Positions 35,410 through 43,665 of a stretch of DNA of 55,278 nt are shown one piece after another (positions within the stretch are counted from its first letter, which is position 1; each line of letters begins with the position of its first letter). The notes beneath the pieces were generated by a model. The model worked only from the letters and a program-made list of their open reading frames with translations. It made no database searches and was not told where the DNA came from. Made by a program: the position numbers and the translations under genes. The DNA comes from DASZVN01 sp035547055 (GTDB lineage Bacteria > Pseudomonadota > Alphaproteobacteria > Rhizobiales > Methylopilaceae): the NCBI GenBank assembly GCA_035547055.1, contig DASZVN010000013.1, positions 1 through 55,278 of the forward strand, written 5' to 3'.

Positions 35410-36397
35410 AGCGTGGCGATTCGTGCGGGCCGGCCTCGCTCGCCGTCATGAACGCCGTGACGATGCGGTTGAACTCGTCGGCGTTGACGAGCTGCACGAA
35501 GTGGTTGGGCGCCGGGACGATGACGAGCCGTCCATGCGTCAGCCGGGCCGCGATTTCGCCGACGGCGTCGAAGGTCGGGCTCCAGCCGCCGCTGACGACG
35601 AGCGTCGGGATGCGGTGCGCGGCGACCGTTTCGGCCGCCTTGCGCATCGCGGCGGCCGTCGCGAAGCGCGCGCGCAACAGGGAGCAGCCGAGATTGTGCA
35701 TCTCCTGCGGGCCGTTCCGGCCGAATCCGGCATCCGCGGCGTCGCGAAACAGGCTGCGCAGGAAGATCGTGGCGTAGTCCTCCGGGGTCCGCGCGGCGAG
35801 CCAGCTCCTGCCCATGCGGAGGAAATCGGCCCGCGCCCTGGCATCGGCCTTCAGGACGTCGCTGCCCGGCAACAGGGGAATCAGTGCCGGCTCGACCAGC
35901 ACCAGGGACCGCACCGCCTCCGGCCGCCGTGCCGCGGCGAGCAGGGCGTCGGCGCCGCCGAAGGAATGGCCGACGAGATGGGCGCCGTCGCCGAGCATGT
36001 CGGCAACCCAGGCCGCATCCCCCTCCATGTCGTCCGGGCCCCGCGTCGGGCTCTGGCCGAAGCCGGGCCGGTCCGGCAGGAGCACCTGCCACCCGTCGTC
36101 GCCCCACGCCGCCTGCTTGGCGAAGGTCGCGGGGCCGCCGCCGATACCGCCCTGAACGCCGCCGTGGATCATCAGGACCTTTGGTCCGGTGTCGCCCCGG
36201 CGCGTGACGTGAATCGGAAGGGCCGTCGCGTTCGGCGGTACGGCGACGGCCGGACATTGCGCTGCCAAGGCTCGCAGGTGGCGCTGGATCCGCACCGCCG
36301 TGACCAGGTCGAACACGCTGAATCCGGTGGCGAATCTCACGCCGGCCGAAACGCCGATGCCGAGCACGACCAGGGCTACGAGCAGCGCGGCCAACAC
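35408..36397 (-). CDS. Alpha/beta hydrolase with N-terminal membrane anchor
   Basis: 329 residues. A hydrophobic N-terminus (LAALLVALVVLGIGVSAGV) suggests a membrane anchor or signal. The catalytic core shows the oxyanion loop MIHGGVQGG, PDRPGFGQSPT, the nucleophile elbow VGHSFGGADALL (Ser), and a C-terminal His in APNHFVQLVN; an acid residue is in the WSPTFDAV region. Substrate unknown. GTG 36397 with GGGGAG five bases upstream is the start; the longer open frame would run through tRNA-Cys. Confidence 0.8.
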   Translation of the reverse strand: MLAALLVALVVLGIGVSAGVRFATGFSVFDLVTAVRIQRHLRALAAQCPAVAVPPNATALPIHVTRRGDTGPKVLMIHGGVQGGIGGGPATFAKQAAWGDDGWQVLLPDRPGFGQSPTRGPDDMEGDAAWVADMLGDGAHLVGHSFGGADALLAAARRPEAVRSLVLVEPALIPLLPGSDVLKADARARADFLRMGRSWLAARTPEDYATIFLRSLFRDAADAGFGRNGPQEMHNLGCSLLRARFATAAAMRKAAETVAAHRIPTLVVSGGWSPTFDAVGEIAARLTHGRLVIVPAPNHFVQLVNADEFNRIVTAFMTASEAGPHESPR

Positions 36398-36475
36398 GCG
36401 ATCTCCCCGTCGAAGGCGCCGACTGAGGCGGATTATTTCACCACCTGCCTGGATGGCGGAGCAGAGGCGAAAGGG

Positions 36476-36549
36476 TGGAGGCCACGCCCGGAATCGAACC
36501 GGGGTGCGAGGATTTGCAGTCCTCTGCGTAACCACTCCGCCACGTGGCC
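36476..36549 (-). tRNA. tRNA-Cys (anticodon GCA)
   Basis: 74 bases including an encoded 3' CCA. The acceptor arm GGCCACG pairs with CGTGGCC; the anticodon arm is GAGGA-CTGCAAA-TCCTC with GCA; the T arm contains GGTTCGATTCC. Reads UGC and UGU. Confidence 0.97.
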
Positions 36550-36730
36550 GGGATTGCCTTCACGCGACCGTGAGCGGCAGGTCCGCGGCCCGTATAGCAG
36601 AAGCCAAAGCGCCGCGACAGCCGGTCGAAGCGGGGAAATTCGACCGATTCGCGCGACGCCGCGGCGGCGGCTTGCCTTCGGTTGCGGCACGGCGCAAAAG
36701 GCGCCAGCGCCGCCATACGAGTTCGCAACG

Positions 36731-37405
36731 ATGGATTTCGCCGCCGCCCGTCGCAACATGGTCGAGGGCCAGATCCGCACCAACCGGGTCACCGATCCCG
36801 GCGTGGTCGAGGCCATGCTCGAGGTCGCGCGCGAGCGTTTCGTCCCGCCGGCGTGGCAGGCGCTGGCCTATTCGGACCGCGCCATTCCGCTCGCCGAGGT
36901 CACCTCGGCGCCCGCTCACCAGCACCGCACCATGCTGCCGCCGATGGTGCTGGCGCGGCTGCTCCAGGCCGCCCGAATCACCCCCGGCGACAAGGCGCTC
37001 CATATCGGCTGCAACACCGGCTATGGCAGCGCGCTCCTGGCCCGCCTCGCAGGCTCCGTGGTCGCGCTCGAAGAAGACGACGGCCTCGCCCGTCTCGCCG
37101 CGAAGCAATTCCGCGCCGAATCGATCGCTCGCATCGAGCTGGTGCGGGGGCGCCTGGCGGACGGCTGGGCATCGAACGGCCCGTACGACGTGATCCTGAT
37201 CGAGGGCGGCGTCGAGCGCCTGCCCGACCAGCTCGCTCCCCAGCTTGCGGAGGACGGCCGCCTGGTCGTGATCGTCAGCCATGGCGGCACGAGCCGGGGC
37301 GAGATCGTCCGCCGGGCCGGCGACCGGCTGAGCGGCTTTCCGCTGTTCGACGCCGTGGCGCCGGTCCTCGACGGATTCGCCCGGCCGGTCGAATTCGTCT
37401 TTTGA
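36731..37405 (+). CDS. pcm: Protein-L-isoaspartate O-methyltransferase family protein
   Basis: A SAM-dependent methyltransferase of 224 residues that would repair isoaspartyl residues. MVEGQIRTNRVTDPGVVEAM and ERFVPPAWQALAYSDRAIPL open the protein; the SAM motif I is ALHIGCNTGYGSALLARLAG (Cys-Asn in place of the more usual acidic/Gly residues). This is the shorter alphaproteobacterial form found upstream of a tolC-like gene, and true repair activity is less certain for this branch. The frame is open far upstream by chance; ATG 36731 matches the conserved start. Confidence 0.9.
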   Translation: MDFAAARRNMVEGQIRTNRVTDPGVVEAMLEVARERFVPPAWQALAYSDRAIPLAEVTSAPAHQHRTMLPPMVLARLLQAARITPGDKALHIGCNTGYGSALLARLAGSVVALEEDDGLARLAAKQFRAESIARIELVRGRLADGWASNGPYDVILIEGGVERLPDQLAPQLAEDGRLVVIVSHGGTSRGEIVRRAGDRLSGFPLFDAVAPVLDGFARPVEFVF

Positions 37406-37413
37406 CGCGGGCC

Positions 37414-37452
37414 CCGGCCTTTCATTGACGAGGCCGGCCTTTCATTAACGAG
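37414..37452 (+). terminator. Hairpin after pcm built from two 18-base tandem repeats
   Basis: CCGGCCT (37414-37420) pairs with AGGCCGG (37431-37437) across TTCATTGACG, and the stem is followed by CCTTTCATTAACG. The same bases also form a direct repeat with 20-base period: CGGCCTTTCATTGACGAG (37415-37432) and CGGCCTTTCATTAACGAG (37435-37452), one mismatch. Read as a terminator for pcm, but the helical-phase repeats upstream of tolC could also be paired regulator sites. Confidence 0.5.
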
Positions 37453-37639
37453 GAATGTGGGGAAATCGCCCGTCCGAGCGTGGCGGGCCCCCGGGCTTGT
37501 GGCAGATTTGCGCCACCGCCGGGGAGAAGTACCGCCGCGGTCGCCCCGTCCGGTTTCTCGGCTGCCGTGCGGGGGTTACAATCGCGCGGCTAGTCTGCGC
37601 TGGAAGCGTGCCGGGCGTAAGCGGCGGGAGCACGGGTCG

Positions 37640-39070
37640 ATGAGGGCAGTGGGGGGCGCGGATCGCGCAGGGTCCGCAGCATGCACGCGGACGGGACTGG
37701 CTGCCGCGCTGGTCCTCGCGCTGGGCGTCGCTGGAGCCCATGCCCAGACGCTCGAGCAGGCGCTCAGCCAGACCTATGGCAGCAGCCCGACCCTGAATGC
37801 CCAGCGCGCCGCGGTGCGCGCGACCGACGAGAACGTGCCGACCGCCCGCGCCGGGCTGATGCCCAAGGTGTTCGGGCAGGCCAATGTTGGCCGCGAATGG
37901 GCCAACGCCAAGAGCCCGGCGTCGTTCGGCGGGCTTGTTCCCGGCGGCCGCTCCAACGTCGACAGCTACCCCCGTGGCTACAATTTCAGCATCCAACAGC
38001 CGCTGTTCGACGGCTTCCGCACTCCCAACAGCATCAAGCAGGCCGAGGCTTCCATCCTGGCGGCCCGCGCCAACCTCGCCAACACCGAGGAGACCGTGCT
38101 GTTCGACGCGGTGCAGGCCTACATGAACGTGCTGCGCGACCTCGCGCTGTGGAACCTGCAGAAGAGCAACGTCAACCTCCTGAACGAGACGCTGCGGCAG
38201 ACCAACGAGCGCTTCAAGGTCGGCGACGTCACCCGCACCGATGTCGCCCAGGCACAGGCGAGCCTTGCGGCGGCGCGTTCGGCGATGATCGCGGCCGAGG
38301 GCCAGCTCAAGCTCAGCCGGGCGGTCTACCAGCAGGTCATCGGCTCGCCTCCGGGCAAGCTCTATCCGGGGCGCCCGGCCGACCGGCTGCTTCCGCGCGG
38401 CGGGCAGAACGCGGCGGTCGCCTTCGCCTTGCGGAACCATCCCGCGGTGCTCGTCGCGCTCCACACCGTGGACGTCGACCAGTACCAGGTGAAGATTGCC
38501 GAGGGCGCGCTGCTGCCGAGCGTCACCGTCACCGGCTCCGCCGGGCAGCAATGGGAATCCTCGACCCAGGTCAAGCAGATCAACGACGCCAGCGTCGTCG
38601 CCTCGCTGACGGTGCCGATCTACCAGGGCGGCGGCGAATATGCTGCGGTGCGCAAGGCCAAGGAGACGCTGGGCGAGGCCCGCATCCAGGCCGACCTCAC
38701 CCGCGACCAGGTGCGCGAAGGCGTGGTCTCGGCGTGGGCCTCGCTCGAAAGCGCCCGCGCGGAGATTTCGGCCGACCAGGCCGCGGTCGATGCCGCGCAG
38801 ATCGCCGCCAACGGCGTCGCCGAAGAGCTTAAGGTGGGCCAGCGCACCACGCTCGATCTCCTGAACGCCGAGCAGGCGCTGCTGAACGCCAAAGTGACGC
38901 TGATCGGCGCCCAGCGCGACCGGGTCGTAGCCTCCTATGCCGTGCTCCAGGCGATGGGGACGCTGACCGCCGGCAATCTCGGCCTGCAGGTCGCCCGCTA
39001 CGACCCGACGGTGCACTACCGTCAGGTCCACGACAAATGGTTCGGCCTGAGGACGCCGGAAGGGCAGTGA
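37640..39070 (+). CDS. tolC: TolC family outer membrane channel protein
   Basis: 476 residues. The signal peptide (LAAALVLALGVAGAHAQ, cleavage near residue 37) leads into TLEQALSQTYGSSPTLNAQR and the TolC repeats, including VGDVTRTDVAQAQASLAAAR in the first half and VGQRTTLDLLNAEQALLNAK in the second, the paired motifs that define the alpha-barrel of TolC. Forms a trimeric exit duct for type I secretion and RND efflux. Cognate inner-membrane partners are not in the window; the RTX protein at 34362 is a possible cargo. GGGAG lies 9 bases before ATG 37640. Confidence 0.95.
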   Translation: MRAVGGADRAGSAACTRTGLAAALVLALGVAGAHAQTLEQALSQTYGSSPTLNAQRAAVRATDENVPTARAGLMPKVFGQANVGREWANAKSPASFGGLVPGGRSNVDSYPRGYNFSIQQPLFDGFRTPNSIKQAEASILAARANLANTEETVLFDAVQAYMNVLRDLALWNLQKSNVNLLNETLRQTNERFKVGDVTRTDVAQAQASLAAARSAMIAAEGQLKLSRAVYQQVIGSPPGKLYPGRPADRLLPRGGQNAAVAFALRNHPAVLVALHTVDVDQYQVKIAEGALLPSVTVTGSAGQQWESSTQVKQINDASVVASLTVPIYQGGGEYAAVRKAKETLGEARIQADLTRDQVREGVVSAWASLESARAEISADQAAVDAAQIAANGVAEELKVGQRTTLDLLNAEQALLNAKVTLIGAQRDRVVASYAVLQAMGTLTAGNLGLQVARYDPTVHYRQVHDKWFGLRTPEGQ

Positions 39071-39192
39071 CCGCGGCGGCAGGTGCCGCCGAAACGCGCC
39101 GCCGGATTGTTGCCAAGGCGGAGGGGCCTGCGATACTCGGCCGCTGACGACGAGTCGATTTCCACGAGTGCGGGTGCGGCGGAGCTGACGTG

Positions 39193-39759
39193 ATGAGTAG
39201 TCCCGCGAGGGCGCACGAACCTTCGATGGAGGAGATCCTGGCTTCGATCCGCCGGATCATTGCTGACGACGAGACGCCCGCGGCCGCCGCGGTGGCTTCG
39301 CCCGCTACGGCCGGCGGCGGCGCTGTCGACGCGGAATCCGCGGTCCCGGCAGGCGCGCCGGACGACGTGCTCGAGCTGACCGACCGGGTGCAGCCGGCCC
39401 CGTCCGCGGGCACGGCGGAGGTCGAGTTCGGCGAGCCTGAGGCCGCGCCTGCGCCGCCGCCACCCCCGCCGCGAGCCGAAGCCGCGCCGCCGCCGAAAGC
39501 CGAGCCGGTGGCGCTCCGCCCCGCCTCGCGGCCGGCCGCCGAGGGGCTGCTGTCACCCGCGGCGAACGACGCTGCGTCGTCGGCCTTCGCGGCGCTGGCT
39601 CACACGGTGCTCGCCGAGAATTCGCGCACGCTCGAGGACCTCGTCCACGAGATGCTGCGCCCCATGCTCAAGACCTGGCTCGACGACAATCTCCCGGCAC
39701 TGGTCGAGCGGCTGGTGCGCCAGGAGATCGAGCGGGTCTCCCGCGGCGGCCGCCGCTGA
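39193..39759 (+). CDS. popZ: PopZ-like polar organising protein (DUF2497)
   Basis: 188 residues, strongly acidic and Pro/Ala-rich. The N-terminal EPSMEEILASIRRIIADDE is the conserved partner-binding helix of PopZ. A disordered PED-like linker (APAPPPPPPRAEAAPPPKAE and similar) follows, then the C-terminal oligomerisation domain with TLEDLVHEMLRPMLKTWLDD and VERLVRQEIERVSR. In Caulobacter PopZ forms a polar condensate that anchors ParB/parS and signalling proteins. The linker here is less acidic and more Pro-rich than the Caulobacter one. ATG 39193 has GGAG eight bases upstream. Confidence 0.9.
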   Translation: MSSPARAHEPSMEEILASIRRIIADDETPAAAAVASPATAGGGAVDAESAVPAGAPDDVLELTDRVQPAPSAGTAEVEFGEPEAAPAPPPPPPRAEAAPPPKAEPVALRPASRPAAEGLLSPAANDAASSAFAALAHTVLAENSRTLEDLVHEMLRPMLKTWLDDNLPALVERLVRQEIERVSRGGRR

Positions 39760-39779
39760 GCGGGACCGCCGGCTTGCCC

Positions 39780-40943
39780 ATGAGGCGCAGCGTCGGGCGC
39801 ATTCTCACAACCCATTGCGGCAGCCTGCCGCGTCCGCCCGAATTGGTGCAGCTCTACGGCCGCCGGGCTACCGGCGAAACGGTGGACGAGGCTGCGCTTG
39901 CGGCGACGGGCCGGGCCGCGATGCAGGCCTCGATCCGCGACCAGGCGGCAAGCGGGATCGACGTCGGCAACAACGGCGAGCAGCAGCGCGAGAACTTTTT
40001 CCTCCACGTGCAGCGGCGCATGACCGGCTTCGGCGGCGTCTGGACGCGCTACCCCCGCGGCGACGTCGAGCGCTATTCGGTGTTTCGCGCGATGCTGCTG
40101 GCGCAGATGGCGGGGCGCGGCGGGGTTTCACCCTTTGCCCCGCCGAAGGCGATCGGCGCGATTGCCTATCGCGATCCCGCAGAAGCCGCTGTCGAGCCCG
40201 CCGAGTTCCGCGCCGCGCTGGAGGCCCTCGACGAGCCGTTTGAGGAAGCGTTCCTGACCGCGCCATCGCCCGGCATCGTCGCGGCGGCGGTGAAGAACGA
40301 GCACTATCCCGACCGCGACGCCTATCTCGACGCGCTCGGCGAGGCGCTTCGCCTCGATTACGAGGCGATCGTCGATGCCGGCTTCATTCTTCAGCTCGAC
40401 TGCCCGGACCTCGCGCTGGAGCGCCACCTCTCGTTCGACACGCGGCCTCTATCGGAATTCCTGGCCTTCGTCGAAGCCGTCGTGGCGGTCATCAACCGCG
40501 CCATCCGCAACATCCCACCCGAGCGGGTCAGGCTCCATGTCTGCTGGGGCAACTACGAGGGGCCGCACGACCGCGACGTGCCGCTGGCGACGATCTGGCC
40601 GCTGATCCGCCGGGCCAGGGTCGGCGGCTTCGTCCTGCCCTTTGCCAACCCTCGCCACGCGCACGAGATCGGCGTGCTTCGCGCCGCGCCGCTCGAGCCC
40701 GGCCAGATCCTGGTCGCCGGCGTCATCGACGTCCTGACGAACTTCGTCGAACATCCCGAGGTGGTGGCCGAGCGGATCGAGCGCGCCGCCGCGGTGCTCG
40801 GCGACCCCAGCCGCGTCCTCGCCGGCACCGATTGCGGCTTCGATACCTCGGCCGGCAGCGGCCGGGTCGCAAGCGACGTGGTCTGGGCCAAGCTCCGCGC
40901 GCTCGCCGATGGCGCGCGCCTCGCGTCGGAGCGGCTGTTCTGA
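39780..40943 (+). CDS. Cobalamin-independent methionine synthase C-terminal-like protein
   Basis: 387 residues, half the length of MetE and matching its C-terminal catalytic domain class (also related to epoxyalkane:CoM transferases). Zinc ligands are visible: His and Cys in RLHVCWGNYEGPH and Cys in VLAGTDCGFDTSAG. The start RSVGRILTTHCGSLPRPPEL and NNGEQQRENFFLHVQ are hallmarks of this short family. Whether it makes methionine or methylates another thiol is unknown; no metE-N or metF is nearby. ATG 39780 is preferred over TTG 39774. Confidence 0.8.
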   Translation: MRRSVGRILTTHCGSLPRPPELVQLYGRRATGETVDEAALAATGRAAMQASIRDQAASGIDVGNNGEQQRENFFLHVQRRMTGFGGVWTRYPRGDVERYSVFRAMLLAQMAGRGGVSPFAPPKAIGAIAYRDPAEAAVEPAEFRAALEALDEPFEEAFLTAPSPGIVAAAVKNEHYPDRDAYLDALGEALRLDYEAIVDAGFILQLDCPDLALERHLSFDTRPLSEFLAFVEAVVAVINRAIRNIPPERVRLHVCWGNYEGPHDRDVPLATIWPLIRRARVGGFVLPFANPRHAHEIGVLRAAPLEPGQILVAGVIDVLTNFVEHPEVVAERIERAAAVLGDPSRVLAGTDCGFDTSAGSGRVASDVVWAKLRALADGARLASERLF

Positions 40944-40985
40944 GGTCGAGACCGCAGGCGGGCCCTGGTGTGATACCATTCCGGC

Positions 40986-41318
40986 ATGGCGAACCTGCCG
41001 ATCGCTCCATCGCCCGAAATAGCCGCTGCGGTTGTCGTGCTCGCCCGGCCTTATCTGTGGTGGGACCCGGTCGACGGACAGTCTCACCCGTTCGCCCGAG
41101 CCGTCGCCCAGGTCATGGATCTCGGCACCTATGACGACATTCGACGGCTCGAGGCCCTGGTCGAGCCGGACCTGTTGGCAGCGGTGATGGGGACGGCCGC
41201 GCCTGGCTGGCTCAGTCCCCGTTCCTGGGAGTTCTGGCGAGGCCGGCTGTCGCGTTCCACCCGTGCGGCGATTCCCGCCCGCCCGCGGCAGAGGATCTTC
41301 GACCGTGCCCCGCCTTGA
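40986..41318 (+). CDS. Putative partner (antitoxin-like) of the AbiEii-type gene
   Basis: 110 residues, not a recognised family by itself: IAPSPEIAAAVVVLARPYLW then HPFARAVAQVMDLGTYDDIR and LSPRSWEFWRGRLSR. The spaced helices and its 14-base overlap with the following nucleotidyltransferase-like gene are the layout of AbiEi/AbiEii-type pairs and related cassettes where a small helical protein precedes the toxin. Inference from context only. Confidence 0.55.
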   Translation: MANLPIAPSPEIAAAVVVLARPYLWWDPVDGQSHPFARAVAQVMDLGTYDDIRRLEALVEPDLLAAVMGTAAPGWLSPRSWEFWRGRLSRSTRAAIPARPRQRIFDRAPP

Positions 41319-41709
41319 GGCGCGGCTCGACATCTTGCCGCCGGCGCAGCGCGAAATCTGGGAGGCGCTGAGACCGGCACCAAAGGGCGGGCTGGTCCTT
41401 TATGGCGCCACGGCCGTCGCGCTACATCGGGGCCACCGTGCTTCGGTCGACTTCGATTTTTTCGGCGCCGATCCCTTGGACAAGGACGCGATCCGCCGCG
41501 CCTTCGCATTCGTTGCGAGCGCCGAAGTGCTGCAGGACATGCCCGACATCCTCGTGGTGTCGGCCGCCATGCCGTCCGGGCCGGTCAGGGTCTCGTTCTT
41601 CGGCGGCCTCTCCATAGGCCACCTGAACGAGCCGCTGCTCACCGCAGATGGCGTGCTCAGGGTGGCGTCGCGCCCCGCTTTCCTTGCGCGCGGCGAAGGC
41701 CCATCTTAG
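41305..41709 (+). pseudogene. AbiEii-type nucleotidyltransferase toxin, C-terminally truncated
   Basis: 134 residues from GTG 41305. The N-terminal half of a nucleotidyltransferase fold is present: LVLYGATAVALHRGHRASVD with FDFFGADPLDKDAIRRAF (the G[GA]T and HRxSxDxD signature), then VSFFGGLSIGHLNEPLLTAD. Family members continue for another 80-120 residues with a conserved ATKLxxxxxRxxxxDxxD region; here the frame stops shortly after VLRVASR and no remnant of the missing part is found before the next gene at 41745. Hence a deletion rather than a frameshift, and probably inactive. Confidence 0.7.
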
Positions 41710-41744
41710 GTGGGCGACGGCGGTTTAGGCGAAGGAACGGCGAC

Positions 41745-42794
41745 ATGCAGGACGGCACCAATCGTGGCCCGGTGCAGGAGGATTTCTTCCGTCGCATCGG
41801 CGAGGACAGCCTGGCGCCGCTGTGGAAGGTGCTGGCCGGCCTCGTGACCGACGAGCCCAAGACGCAGATCCGCGCCCATCGCTGGCGTTACGACGAGGTA
41901 CGGCCCTTCCTCCTCGAAGCGGCCGAGCTCGTCACCACCCAGGAGGCCGAGCGCCGGGTGCTGGTGCTGGAGAACCCGAGCCTGCCGGGCCAGTCGCGCA
42001 TCACCCGCAGCCTGTTCGGCGGCCTCCAGATCATCATGCCCAACGAGATCGCGCCGCCCCACCGCCATGTCGCGGCGGCGCTGCGCTTCGTCATCGAGGG
42101 CGAGGGCGCCTACACCTCGGTCGACGGCGAGCGCTCGTGGATGAAGCCCGGCGACTTCATCATCACCCCGTCCTGGACCTGGCACGACCACGGCAACCAC
42201 GGCAAAGGGCCGGTGGTCTGGCTCGACGGCCTCGACATGCACATGGTCAATCTCTACGAGTCGAGCTTTCGCGAAGCCGACGAGAACCGGGACGCCGCCC
42301 ACGAGCCGACCAAGCCCGACGGCGATTCGCTCGCCCGCTTCGGCGCCAACCTCGCGCCGATCGAGCACGGCCATACGGCCAAGACCTCGCCGATCTTCTC
42401 CTACCCCTACGACCGCACCAAGGCCGCGCTGCTGAAGCTCCGCGAAGCGGGGCCGGCGGACCCGCATTTCGGCTACAAGATGCGCTACATCAACCCGCTC
42501 GACGGCGACTGGGCGATGCCGACGATCGCGACCTGCATGCAGTTCCTGCCGGCGGGCTTCAAGACCGAGCCCTATCGCGCGACCGACTCGACGGTGTTCG
42601 TGGCGGTCGAGGGCAGGGGGCGCACCACCATCGGCGGCGAGACCTTCGAGTGGGGGCCGCGCGACGTGACGGTGGTGCCGAGCTGGGTACCTTATACGAT
42701 CGCGGCCGACAGCGATGCCTTCATCTTCAGCTATTCCGACCGCGCCGCCCAGGAGAAGCTCGGCTTCTGGCGCGAGGAAAAGATCGCGGCGTAA
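41745..42794 (+). CDS. Gentisate 1,2-dioxygenase (double cupin)
   Basis: Ring-cleaving iron dioxygenase converting gentisate to maleylpyruvate. The 349 residues have two cupin domains; the iron ligands are His106 and His108 (IAPPHRHVAAALRFVIEGEG) and His147 (WTWHDHGNHG), matching the spacing in characterised enzymes. The second cupin (MQFLPAGFKTEPYRATDSTV, VVPSWVPYTIAAD) lacks obvious metal ligands, as normal. No maleylpyruvate isomerase or fumarylpyruvate hydrolase gene is adjacent, so the pathway must be completed elsewhere. Confidence 0.92.
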   Translation: MQDGTNRGPVQEDFFRRIGEDSLAPLWKVLAGLVTDEPKTQIRAHRWRYDEVRPFLLEAAELVTTQEAERRVLVLENPSLPGQSRITRSLFGGLQIIMPNEIAPPHRHVAAALRFVIEGEGAYTSVDGERSWMKPGDFIITPSWTWHDHGNHGKGPVVWLDGLDMHMVNLYESSFREADENRDAAHEPTKPDGDSLARFGANLAPIEHGHTAKTSPIFSYPYDRTKAALLKLREAGPADPHFGYKMRYINPLDGDWAMPTIATCMQFLPAGFKTEPYRATDSTVFVAVEGRGRTTIGGETFEWGPRDVTVVPSWVPYTIAADSDAFIFSYSDRAAQEKLGFWREEKIAA

Positions 42795-42811
42795 CGACCG
42801 TCGTACGGCTG

Positions 42812-42887
42812 GCACGTGGGCAACGCATCGCGTTGCCCACGTGCGGCCTTAGACGTGGGCATCGGCAACGCCGATGCCCACCCTACA
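42812..42887. repeat. Palindromic intergenic repeat, family D, copy 3
   Basis: Hairpin one is GCACGTGGGCAACGC-ATC-GCGTTGCCCACGTGC (42812-42844). Hairpin two, GTGGGCATCGGC-AAC-GCCGATGCCCAC (42854-42880), is followed by CCTAC, as in the other family D elements. The CTA at 42883-42885 within this terminal CCCTAC provides the TAG stop codon of the leftward M15-like gene. Confidence 0.8.
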
Positions 42888-43503
42888 AGATCGCCTCCAG
42901 CAGCGGCCGCCAGGCCGCCTCGTGCGAGCCGGCATGGTTTGCCATGCCGGGCCTCGTCAGCCAGCCGCGGCGGGGCGGGGTCTGGCTGTAGATGCGGCGC
43001 ACCGGCTCCTCGCGCCAGGTCAGGTTGAAGGCGGCGAAGCGCGGGTAGAACTCCATCGCGTGGTAGGGCAGGTGATCGTGGACCCACCACGCCACCGCCT
43101 CCCAGTCCCCGGTCGCCTCGTAATAGGGGATCGCGGCGTTGACGACGATGCAGGCGGTCGCGCCCATCCGGCCGGCGGCATCGCGCTGGTCCCAGATATG
43201 GCCGGCGCGGTTGGCTTCGTTCCGGGCGCAGCTCAGGTTGTTCTCGTTGCCGTAGCGGTTGACCGGAGGGGCGCGATAGGCCGAGCGGATCGAGATGCGG
43301 CCGAAGCGATCGGACAGCGGCTCCAGCAGCTCGATGCAGAGCCGCGTGCCGGCGGCGATCGCGAGATCCGGGTTGTCGGGGATGTTGGGGATGCCGGCGA
43401 AGCTGGCGATCTCCGAATGGAGAAAGTCGCGCATGAAGAAACGCGGCGACAGCCTGACCCGGCCGAGCTCTTCCAGGCCCCGCACGCTCCCCGGCTTCCG
43501 CAT
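42883..43503 (-). CDS. Peptidase M15A-like protein
   Basis: 206 residues: RFFMRDFLHSEIASFAGIPN, then IPDNPDLAIAAGTRLCIELL and FGRISIRSAYRAPPVNRYGN, followed by NEANRAGHIWDQRDAAGRMG. This order (a helical start, 'LxxxxxEPLxxxFGxIxIxSxYRxPxVN', then an H..D pair) is that of zinc D-Ala-D-Ala carboxypeptidases of family M15A, but the typical zinc pattern (SxHxxGxAxD) is altered, so activity is uncertain. ATG 43503 (MRKPGSVRGLEELGRV) is the start. The stop codon lies inside the family D repeat. Confidence 0.6.
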   Translation of the reverse strand: MRKPGSVRGLEELGRVRLSPRFFMRDFLHSEIASFAGIPNIPDNPDLAIAAGTRLCIELLEPLSDRFGRISIRSAYRAPPVNRYGNENNLSCARNEANRAGHIWDQRDAAGRMGATACIVVNAAIPYYEATGDWEAVAWWVHDHLPYHAMEFYPRFAAFNLTWREEPVRRIYSQTPPRRGWLTRPGMANHAGSHEAAWRPLLEAIL

Positions 43504-43665
43504 TGCTTCCCCGCGTTCGTGAGGCGGCGCGTCCTCGTCCGCCCGCCGCCATCGGCTTAACATGCGCCATCGGCCCGGCGAACGGGCCAGCACGCCGGGG
43601 AACCATTTGCCGCCGCCGCCGTCCAATCGGACAGCGGGCGAGGATCGGGGCGTGGAGGAGGAGCC

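Noticed and set aside
34208..36730. Continuous rightward frame upstream of pcm joined to it
   Set aside because: It crosses the RTX gene in another frame, the hydrolase gene in antisense and tRNA-Cys; only the part from 36731 is a conserved protein.
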